Source: Methanosuratincolales archaeon
GTDB lineage: Archaea > Thermoproteota > Methanomethylicia > Methanomethylicales > Methanomethylicaceae
Assembly (NCBI GenBank): GCA_014361445.1
Contig: JACIVQ010000014.1
Span: 1 to 32,060 of the forward strand
Direction of reading: 5' to 3'
Length of the DNA: 32,060 bases
Part shown: positions 1 through 6,168 of the stretch, piece after piece
Position numbering within the stretch: the first letter of the stretch is position 1
Layout: the number at the start of each line of letters is the position of its first letter
The notes under the pieces: model-generated
Database searches by the model: none
The model's input: the letters and a program-made list of their open reading frames with translations, nothing else
Told to the model about the DNA's origin: nothing
Translations under genes and position numbers: made by a program

Positions 1-276
1 GACAAGTATCATAAGAAAGGTATCTTGAGGAATGCTAAAACAGTATTCTCTAAATTTATTGGAGAAACCCGCCTCCTCATAAAGCTCGACCAACTAAAAC
101 TTATTCCAATAAGCCTAAAAACACTTACCGAGTCCATTACGTACATATTCAAGCATGGAATATATGTTGCCGATGCACTTCAAATAGCATCCGCTAAAGG
201 TTCTGATGGTTTTCTAACATTCGATAAAAAACTAGCTCAAATAGTAAGGATTGAAGGATTGAGAGTATTAGAATGA
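1..276 (+). CDS. PIN-domain (VapC-like) ribonuclease toxin, 5' end outside window
   Basis: The frame is open from the first base, so the N-terminus lies outside the window; about 91 C-terminal residues are visible. The end matches the C-terminal part of VapC-type PIN domains: an Asp in VADALQIASA, then GFLTFDKKLAQ and a final GLRVLE. In the family these late acidic residues help bind the metal used for RNA cleavage. The N-terminal catalytic Asp and any VapB antitoxin cannot be seen. The stop overlaps the ATG of a 42-codon frame (ATGA). The DNA is AT-rich compared with the housekeeping genes downstream, suggesting an acquired module. The family call is fairly secure; toxin activity is inferred. 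Confidence 0.7.
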   Translation, partial: DKYHKKGILRNAKTVFSKFIGETRLLIKLDQLKLIPISLKTLTESITYIFKHGIYVADALQIASAKGSDGFLTFDKKLAQIVRIEGLRVLE

Positions 277-401
277 TAGTTAATGCTATGAGGGTCTGGG
301 CAAAGGCTGGCGAACATTTAGGATTGAGAAGCAAGCACCAAGCGACTTACAACTTCGTTCAAAAACTTGAAAGAAACTTGAGCGAAACTCAAAAATTCTA
401 A
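273..401 (+). CDS. small hypothetical protein, 42 aa
   Basis: An ATG overlaps the stop codon of the PIN gene (ATGA) and opens a 42-codon frame ending in TAA. The product is basic and polar, beginning MIVNAMRVWAKAGEH, with no motif I recognise. The coupling could mean a small partner of the PIN protein, but VapB antitoxins normally precede the toxin and this one follows it. It may equally be a chance frame or the remnant of a longer gene. No function is assigned. Confidence 0.25.
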   Translation: MIVNAMRVWAKAGEHLGLRSKHQATYNFVQKLERNLSETQKF

Positions 402-455
402 GGGGTGGGATTGGAGGAATTTTTATCTATACGTGGACGATTATGTAGGTTAAAG

Positions 456-809
456 ATGAATAGGTTTAAGGTTCTTGAAAGGGAGTTCATAGTGTCTCAG
501 CTAACCAAACTTTTTGATAAACTTAAGAGTGTTGAATTGGCTGTGCTTTTTGGTTCATTAGCCAAGAGCGATACTTCCATACATGATGTTGATGTAGCGA
601 TTAAATTCGCTGAGGAAACTAGCTTGCTTGATTTAGGTTATTTAGTGGCAAAGATCGCTGAAGCCCTCAACATTAACGAGGAGTTCATAGACATCGTTGA
701 CTTAGATCATGTATATCCACTACTCCTGTTAAGGATACTTGATAATGGCATAATAATCAAAGGAAGTAGGAAAGAATTAGAAAAACTCTTAAGGAGGGCG
801 GAACTTTAG
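456..809 (+). CDS. MNT-type minimal nucleotidyltransferase
   Basis: The 117-residue product has the core of the minimal nucleotidyltransferase (MNT) fold: a GS motif followed by a DVD pair (LFGSLAKSDTSIHDVDVAI), then a third acidic stretch, FIDIVDLD. In the family GS and the first Asp pair bind NTP and metal, and many members are antitoxins that modify a HEPN toxin. I chose the ATG at 456 over the GTG at 405 because the alignable domain begins just after it and the upstream 17 residues look non-native. No HEPN gene follows: the next gene starts 36 bp downstream and is a protease-like protein. Antitoxin function is therefore uncertain. Confidence 0.75.
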   Translation: MNRFKVLEREFIVSQLTKLFDKLKSVELAVLFGSLAKSDTSIHDVDVAIKFAEETSLLDLGYLVAKIAEALNINEEFIDIVDLDHVYPLLLLRILDNGIIIKGSRKELEKLLRRAEL

Positions 810-818
810 CCGACAAAG

Positions 819-827
819 CTAAATAAC
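819..827 (+). promoter_or_regulatory. TATA-like element for the retropepsin-like gene
   Basis: CTAAATAAC lies about 22 nt before the ATG at 845. That is the archaeal TATA-to-start spacing and would give a leaderless or nearly leaderless transcript. The call rests on spacing and composition only. Confidence 0.35.
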
Positions 828-844
828 ATGAAACCTCTTTATCA

Positions 845-1249
845 ATGAAGGGGGCTGTAGTGAAGGCTGAGCAGGCTGTCGCAGACGTTGAGTTAAGGCA
901 TGAAGGAAGAACCGTCAGGCTTAAAGCCCTAGTGGATACTGGTGCGAGTAAAAGCGTCGCCTCCAAGAAGCTTGCAGAAGACCTTGAAGCGTTTATACCC
1001 CTAGAAAGGCCATATGAGCTTAAAACAGCCGATGAAGAGGGAAGGCTGAAGATCGTGGGAAGGTGTATGGTTGAAGTGGTTTTTCAGGGAGCCGAAGTTC
1101 CAGGTGGCGCCGTATTCGAGGTTGCAGAGAACCTAAGGAGAGAGGTGCAACTAGTTATCGGCAGGACTGAGATAGTCTCATGGGACATAGTATTCACACC
1201 AGATGGGCCTAAACCACGTAAAGTGCCCATCGAATTTGAAATAATTTAG
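845..1249 (+). CDS. retropepsin-like (clan AA) aspartic protease, single domain
   Basis: The 134-residue protein carries the catalytic signature LVDTGASKSVAS at residues 29-40, then a middle flap-like region, and near residue 100 a hydrophobic VIGRTEIVSWDIVF stretch like the psi-loop end of retroviral-type aspartic proteases. This is one lobe, so an active enzyme would have to be a homodimer, as is known for the family. No signal peptide or membrane segment is seen. The neighbours are an MNT nucleotidyltransferase 36 bp upstream and a flippase fragment 45 bp downstream. Small DTGA proteins occur in prokaryotic genomes, generally without a known substrate. The family call is good; substrate and activity are unknown. 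Confidence 0.75.
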   Translation: MKGAVVKAEQAVADVELRHEGRTVRLKALVDTGASKSVASKKLAEDLEAFIPLERPYELKTADEEGRLKIVGRCMVEVVFQGAEVPGGAVFEVAENLRREVQLVIGRTEIVSWDIVFTPDGPKPRKVPIEFEII

Positions 1250-1293
1250 CACTCAAACATCTTTAAACCCCTCTAGAGTAAAACAATCAGCCT

Positions 1294-1596
1294 ATGAATA
1301 GACTTCACGTTTATAAGGAAAGACCTAGTAAGCATATGGGATGCTTTAAGCATTTGCACGAGGAAGCTGAGGATATGACTGGTGGGCTTGTTGAGGTTGC
1401 TACTGATTCTGCTAGGGGAGGTTTTTGGCTTTTTCTAAGTGAGTTTGTTTCAACAGTCTTTTTGGCTGTTGGCTCCATACTTATTGCTAGGCTTCTAGGT
1501 CCCTCAAATTATGGTGTTTACTCTATTACCCTTTCTGCACCTATCATCATAGTTTCAGTAATAGGCTTAGGAATAAACCAGCAAAGCTTAGCTTAG
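1294..1596 (+). pseudogene. truncated polysaccharide/lipid flippase (Wzx-like)
   Basis: Residues 40-100 look like the first two membrane helices of a polysaccharide-biosynthesis flippase: a helix through SEFVSTVFLAVGSILIARLLG, the typical SNYGVYSI turn, and a second hydrophobic helix. Family members have about 450-550 residues and 12-14 helices; this frame stops after 100 residues. The break lies at 1590-1598, where a TnpB remnant on the other strand begins. No continuation is visible beyond that remnant. A TTTAAA box at 1266-1271, about 25 nt before the ATG, suggests the 5' end once had a promoter. Function is lost unless the fragment was co-opted. Confidence 0.65.
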
Positions 1597-1815
1597 GCAT
1601 AAACTCTTTCAGTTCTCCCACGATGGTTTTCGTTAGCTTGTGTATGAAGTCTTTAGCTCTATTTTTCTCTCTGTCAGAATATTTTCTGAGAAGTTTTTGA
1701 ACGTTTTAGGCTTGAACTTTGAGAGCTTCTGCACCCTTTTCCTCTTTATCTCATAGACTCTATGAACGTGGTAGAGTTCCCCCAGGTCGTACTTCCTTAT
1801 TCCGCCATCTATCAA
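1595..1815 (-). pseudogene. remnant of IS200/IS605-family TnpB (OrfB), frameshifted
   Basis: The minus strand encodes a middle segment of TnpB in two frames. The first (1815 to about 1685) reads RKRVQKLSKFKPKTFKNF. After a shift the second reads LRKYSDREKNRAKDFIHKL and continues to TIVGEL near 1600. This KPKT..RKYS.RE.NR..D..HK pattern is characteristic of TnpB before its RuvC core. Neither the RuvC Asp/Glu residues nor the zinc ribbon remain. The fragment abuts the broken flippase frame. Short related sequences flank it: CAAAGCTTAGCTTAGGC at 1582-1598 and CAAAGCCTAAGCCTAAGG at 1813-1830, partly inverted copies of GCCTAAGC. Clearly non-functional. Confidence 0.75.
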
Positions 1816-1941
1816 AGCCTAAGCCTAAGGTAGATTTAAGAATCGAGGGAAACCTGAAATCTTTCATAACAGAGCTCTCAGGGAGGACTGGATGGACCGG
1901 TTGGGGAAAACCTCAGGCAACTCGGATGGCTTGGACTTGAG

Positions 1942-2277
1942 GTGAAAAGGCGTGGAGGTTTTGAGATCAGAGGGCCCGCCGGACTCCTTAAAAGACCCCT
2001 CGCGATCGCAAAACTGAACTTCGACGGAGAGGATGAAAGGTTAACAATATGGATTGATGAGGACCTAGCTAGGGAGCTTGAAAGAGAGTTTGGAGGAAAT
2101 CTAAGAAGCGCACTCCGCCAAGCCCTCAGACTGGCAGTCTTAACAATCGAACCTGAAGACGTGGAGATAACCGGACCACTCGGAGTCGTCAGCCGCCCCT
2201 TCGCCTCAATAAAACTCCCCCAAATCGAGGACGAAAGGGCAAAAAAAGCACTAAAAACGCTTAAAAAATTAAAATAA
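1942..2277 (+). CDS. hypothetical protein with duplicated GP-x-G-x3-RP motif
   Basis: This is a 111-residue, charged, soluble-looking protein that I do not recognise. It has an internal repeat: FEIRGPAGLLKRPLAIAKL near residues 6-24 and VEITGPLGVVSRPFASIKL near residues 73-91, each followed by an acidic stretch ending DER. Between them lies a probable helix-rich core (IWIDEDLARELEREFGG, then an Arg/Leu-rich helix) that could resemble a small DNA-binding or multimerisation unit. The GTG at 1942 is the first usable start; the frame is open back to a stop at 1867-1869 but has no start there. A TTTAAG box at 1837-1842 may be its promoter. It ends about 42 bp before the convergent tRNA-Arg. Confidence 0.55.
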   Translation: MKRRGGFEIRGPAGLLKRPLAIAKLNFDGEDERLTIWIDEDLARELEREFGGNLRSALRQALRLAVLTIEPEDVEITGPLGVVSRPFASIKLPQIEDERAKKALKTLKKLK

Positions 2278-2280
2278 AAG

Positions 2281-2309
2281 TTTTTAGCGGAGTTTGATTC
2301 GAATCCGCT
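2281..2309. terminator. hairpin between convergent gene and tRNA-Arg
   Basis: AGCGGA (2286-2291) pairs with TCCGCT (2304-2309) across a 12-nt loop. Read on the minus strand it follows the tRNA-Arg 3' end and is itself followed by a T-rich tract (TTTTATTTTAATTTTTT). Read on + it lies just after the gene ending at 2277. It may terminate either transcript; archaeal termination depends mainly on the T tract. Confidence 0.4.
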
Positions 2310-2321
2310 CACTGTAGTTGG

Positions 2322-2396
2322 CGGGCCCGGAGGGATTTGAACCCTCGACCATCGACTTAGGAGGCCGACGCGCTATCCAGTCTGCGCCACGGGCCC
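2322..2396 (-). tRNA. tRNA-Arg(CCT)
   Basis: The minus strand folds into a full cloverleaf of 75 nt. The acceptor stem is GGGCCCG/CGGGCCC, the D stem GCGC/GCGC, and the anticodon stem TCGGC/GTCGA around loop CTCCTAA (anticodon CCT). The T stem is GAGGG/CCCTC with loop TTCAAAT, and the discriminator is G. CCA is encoded just after (2319-2321). There is no intron. The 3' end faces the accessory island at 1-2280, the usual orientation for integration into a tRNA, but I found no second copy of its 3' end in the window. The 190 bp to its right (2397-2586) holds no gene I can support. Confidence 0.95.
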
Positions 2397-2586
2397 AGCA
2401 TGGGTGATTATTTGAAGCAGATATTTGAGGATTTCGAGGAAAGATCCCTAAAGTCCTTTGATCGCTTCCTTTCATAGAGGTTTACCTGTGCTTTATGGTT
2501 TCCGCCCATATTAGACCTGATGAGATCGGCGCTCAAGACTCATTGAGAGCGGTAGCCAGACCATTGTTTCGGACCAGAACCCTGTC

Positions 2587-3240
2587 TCATAGCTCTTCTA
2601 TTGGTAATGGGCGCACATTGAGACGTGTCCTTATTATATAGCCCGCCAGATCAAATAGAGATGGGGCTTTATCAGCCACGACGGAATCGCTTGTAGCTAT
2701 GATCTCCCCAGAGGTCAGCACGGCGTGGTCTGGGGAAGGTACAGTGGCGGCATTTCCTATCAATTGGTAATGTGAGATCAGTCTACGAACTTCTCCTGCT
2801 ATCTCACCACTTCTACTTATGGACTTGTCGAAGAAGAAAAAGACCTCCCTCGGCCTAAGAGAGGAAACCGTTGAGACTATGATCTCTAAAGGTTCTGATA
2901 TCTGCCTCCCTTCCACAGACCCGTGGATCCCGGAGAGGTCCCTGATTAAACCATCGTCACATATGTAAACTGGATCGCCCCTCATGGCGCTTAAAACTGT
3001 CCAGAGAACATTAAAACCATCAACTGACAGTCGCGACCCAAGGACCCTTTCGGGACCCACGAGTTTGGAACGATGCATGTTTGCAATGTCGTCTGGGAAG
3101 ACCCCTCTATAAAGGAGGAGGCGTTGAGTTTTGTCGAGCAAGTACCTGTCGCCAACAAACTTTACTGCAGAGGATCTAGGGTATCCTCTGTTGAGGAGGT
3201 AGCGCAAGTCCTGGATAGCATCTTTTTTCAGGGACGGCAT
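2587..3240 (-). CDS. DUF434/DUF5616-type protein of unknown function
   Basis: The 217-residue product has two recognisable parts. A short N-terminal segment, LRYLLNRGYPRSSAVKFVGD, is typical of DUF434. A larger C-terminal domain contains DGFNVLWTVLSA, CDDGLIRDLSGIHGS, a beta strand VFFFFDKSISRSGE and a late ATSDSVVAD. The spaced Asp residues suggest a PIN/NYN-like nuclease fold, but that is inference. The ATG at 3240 overlaps the LeuRS stop (TGATG), so it is translationally coupled to leuS. Its recurrence next to translation genes in archaea would hint at an RNA-related role; the biochemical function is unknown to me. Confidence 0.7.
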   Translation of the reverse strand: MPSLKKDAIQDLRYLLNRGYPRSSAVKFVGDRYLLDKTQRLLLYRGVFPDDIANMHRSKLVGPERVLGSRLSVDGFNVLWTVLSAMRGDPVYICDDGLIRDLSGIHGSVEGRQISEPLEIIVSTVSSLRPREVFFFFDKSISRSGEIAGEVRRLISHYQLIGNAATVPSPDHAVLTSGEIIATSDSVVADKAPSLFDLAGYIIRTRLNVRPLPIEEL

Positions 3241-6149
3241 CAAGAGCCCTCAATATATATAGCAGGTCTCATTGGCAGGGCTTGTTCGGCTTTCCCCTTA
3301 GGATCATACCTTGGGGATTCACCCGAGAGGACTTCCACTTGGCTCTTGAAGTATTCTGAAAGGAATTGTAGGTTTTTGTTCAGTATCTCTGATTCGTCCA
3401 AAATACCAGTTGATAGTATCTTCTTTCTCTGTTCTTTTGGCATCGTCACAATACTGGAAGAGATAGTAGATATGAACTTGGCTGCCACCCCGCCTTTTGA
3501 CCTGATCGCTGGGTTCTTCATCGCCTCTCTCAGCAGAGACTTCGGGTCCACCCCACTCTCCAGAAGTCCCAAAAGGTTCAGATAAACTTCCCACTTCCAC
3601 CTTGGAGACGTGTAGTAGTAGATCTTAGACGGGGAAATCCCTGTGACCTTGAGTATCTCTGAAGTGTCGCCTATCACTCCCTTTACCAAATCCTCGGATA
3701 GTTCTGAGCGCTCGTCTATCAGAGAGTACTGGATATCCGGCCATCGCTCCACAGAGATGAATCCCTTGTGACCAAACCTCTCCCAGAGCTCTTCACAGAT
3801 GTGTGGAGAGAAAGGAGCCATCAGCTTGATCATGTTCTCAAGGGCGTATCTCACAATGCTCCTGGTCTTCTCATCGTTAGCTTGCGATCCCTTTCTCCTG
3901 AGATACCACATTATATCCTGCTGGAGAATGAAGAAAGAGCAGTGTATCGCCTCCCTGACCCGGAGGTTTTCCATGGAAGACGTTGCCTGCTCTATAATGC
4001 GCTGAACTCTGCTCAGGAGCCACTTGTCCAGCGAGTCGAATCCTTCTCCGGAGAGCGGTGGAGCGTCACAGTATTTCAATGAGAATTTGTAGAATTCCTG
4101 GAGCTTGACCTTCGTGGTCCTTGCCAGCGAGTCGCTGAAGTCGGCGTCCTGGAGGAGCTCAGAGGCAGACAGGATCGAGACCCTAAGGGTGTCAGCGCCG
4201 TACATCCTTATCGCCCTCCTCAAGGGTATAATGTTGCCAAGAGACTTTGACATCTTCTTACCTTCCATGAGCACACTGCCGTTGACGACTATCTGCCTCG
4301 GCCACAATGGCTGGGGGAATACGGCGACATGGTTGAAGATGAAGAAGGTCAGGTGGTTAGGAACGAGATCCCTGCCTGAGTGCCTGCTATCGAGGGGGTA
4401 GAAGTAGAGGAATTCGCGCCGCATCTGTTCCAAGAGATTCCTGGGGACGCCGAGGGACGAGGGATCGCCCAGACCAAGGAATATGTAGTCAAAGGCTTCG
4501 GGTGTTAGGAGTGAAGGGTCGATCCTTGCCTCATTTAGTGTTTTGGCGATGGTGTAGAATGCCATGTAGATAGTGGAGTCGGAGAGGCTCTCTATGATCC
4601 AATCCCTGTCCCAAGGGAGCGGGGTGCCCAGACCCGCCCTCCTAGCGCACGCCTTCTCCTTGAGCCAGTCGACTACATTCTCAAACTCTTCTCTCAGCTC
4701 CTCGGGGAGTATTGACATCTTATTCAGATGGTCTTTCACAAGAGACTTCCAGTTTTGGTCCCCGTAGTTGATGAACCACTGGTCGCTCATAAGGTTGACC
4801 GTTACCTTGGCTCCACAGCGGCAGTAGATCGGCCCGTTGATGATCTCGTAGAACTTGAATGCCTTGGAGGACCTTATCAGGTCGTTCTTTATCTCTTCCT
4901 TAGCCTCGCTCACAGGCATTCCGGCGTATCTGCCAGTCTCAGCCCGCATCTCACCCGTATGGAATTCTCGCTGGTACAATTCCTTTGTTGCCTCCTCCGC
5001 CTTGGGGTCGAGCTGGTCTCGCACGCCTAGCTTTTGGATGAGGTCTACGGTTGGGATGTCGGGAAGACCAGGAGATCTTACCACGGGTATAGGTTTGAGT
5101 GATGAGACTACCCCAGCATCTAGACCGTATTCCTTTAGCCGCTCAGGATGGTTTTGGAGGTCCATAATGGCAAGCAGGTCATAAGGCGCATGTGCTGGAA
5201 CGGACATCACCACCCCTGTCGCATTCTCGGGGTCAACGAAGTCCGCGGGGAGGACAGGGATGCGGTCGCCCGTGAGGGGGTTGACTGCGTACTTTCCCAC
5301 GAGCGTTGAGCCCTTCAATTCGCGGATCACTTTGACCCCGGAGGACTGCTCGTCGAATTTCTTCGCTGCGGGTTTGCTGAGGATCAACCTCTCCCCGCCA
5401 GCTTCAACTTCCACATAGTCGGACTTTGGATTTACCCAGATATTAGTGACGCCGAATATAGTCTCAGGCCTCAGGGTTGCGGCTGGCAAGTATGAACCGT
5501 CCATGAAGAACTTTATAGCCACAAACTCCCCGACTTCGGGCTCGGCATCGCCCTTAGTGTCGTGTTGCCCGACCGGATTCCGGCAGGAGGGGCACCAGCC
5601 GATGGGGTGTACGCCTTTGGTGATATAGCCCCTGGACTTCAATTTGTAGAATTGCCACTCTATGAACTTGCTATATGCTGGGTCTATGGTGGTGAACTCC
5701 CTCCTCCAATCTATGGAGTAGCCCATCTCGATCATTCCGAGTTTTAGGTCGTTGTGGAAGTAGCGGGCAATGTTCAGAGGCGAGTCGAATGTCTTGATAA
5801 CGTCTTCAGAGACGCCGAGGCTTTTGAACTGTTCTATCAGCTCCCGGTCATTTGACTGGATCCTCTTGCTTTGAGCGAGGATGGGAGTTCCGGTGTAGTG
5901 AAATGCCATGGGGAGGAGCGTGTTGTAGCCCCTCATCCTCTTGTATCGAGCATATACGTCTGCAAGGGTATAAGTCCTCGCATGACCTATGTGCTGGGGC
6001 ATGTTTGGGTAGGGATAGGCAACTGTCACGTAAAACTTTGGTCTGGACTCGTCTGGGTCGGCCTCAAATATTCTGGACTCGCTCCACCTCTTCTGCCACT
6101 TCTCCTCAACCTGTTGGAAGTTTAATTCTAGGTCAGGGCTAGTGGACAA
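3240..6149 (-). CDS. leuS: leucyl-tRNA synthetase, archaeal type
   Basis: This class I synthetase charges tRNA-Leu in the cytoplasm. The 969-residue product has HIGH at residues 53-56 (PQHIGHART), a CP1 editing domain containing a threonine-rich TLRPETIFGVTN segment, and KMSKS near residue 633 (GKKMSKSLGN). A CPSC..C.CG-like zinc site is visible. Length matches archaeal/eukaryotic LeuRS (about 940-1000). I start it at the TTG at 6149, not the TTG at 6161: GGTGGT lies exactly 4 nt upstream, the spacing seen at other starts here, and the protein then begins MSTSPDLELNF. It lies 19 bp after alaS and overlaps the DUF434 gene. Confidence 0.95.
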   Translation of the reverse strand: MSTSPDLELNFQQVEEKWQKRWSESRIFEADPDESRPKFYVTVAYPYPNMPQHIGHARTYTLADVYARYKRMRGYNTLLPMAFHYTGTPILAQSKRIQSNDRELIEQFKSLGVSEDVIKTFDSPLNIARYFHNDLKLGMIEMGYSIDWRREFTTIDPAYSKFIEWQFYKLKSRGYITKGVHPIGWCPSCRNPVGQHDTKGDAEPEVGEFVAIKFFMDGSYLPAATLRPETIFGVTNIWVNPKSDYVEVEAGGERLILSKPAAKKFDEQSSGVKVIRELKGSTLVGKYAVNPLTGDRIPVLPADFVDPENATGVVMSVPAHAPYDLLAIMDLQNHPERLKEYGLDAGVVSSLKPIPVVRSPGLPDIPTVDLIQKLGVRDQLDPKAEEATKELYQREFHTGEMRAETGRYAGMPVSEAKEEIKNDLIRSSKAFKFYEIINGPIYCRCGAKVTVNLMSDQWFINYGDQNWKSLVKDHLNKMSILPEELREEFENVVDWLKEKACARRAGLGTPLPWDRDWIIESLSDSTIYMAFYTIAKTLNEARIDPSLLTPEAFDYIFLGLGDPSSLGVPRNLLEQMRREFLYFYPLDSRHSGRDLVPNHLTFFIFNHVAVFPQPLWPRQIVVNGSVLMEGKKMSKSLGNIIPLRRAIRMYGADTLRVSILSASELLQDADFSDSLARTTKVKLQEFYKFSLKYCDAPPLSGEGFDSLDKWLLSRVQRIIEQATSSMENLRVREAIHCSFFILQQDIMWYLRRKGSQANDEKTRSIVRYALENMIKLMAPFSPHICEELWERFGHKGFISVERWPDIQYSLIDERSELSEDLVKGVIGDTSEILKVTGISPSKIYYYTSPRWKWEVYLNLLGLLESGVDPKSLLREAMKNPAIRSKGGVAAKFISTISSSIVTMPKEQRKKILSTGILDESEILNKNLQFLSEYFKSQVEVLSGESPRYDPKGKAEQALPMRPAIYIEGS

Positions 6150-6168
6150 AATAACCACCAAACCAGAA

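Noticed and set aside
1719-1940. 73-codon + strand frame over the TnpB remnant
   Set aside because: Mostly antisense to the TnpB fragment, with no recognisable domain.
2286-2309. GATTCGAATC palindrome resembling a tRNA T-loop, as a possible att remnant
   Set aside because: The flanks do not form a T stem and do not match the 3' end of the adjacent tRNA-Arg.
2400-2477. 26-codon + strand frame right of tRNA-Arg (MGDYLKQIFEDFEERS)
   Set aside because: It overlaps the tRNA promoter region, is very short and has no partner or SD.
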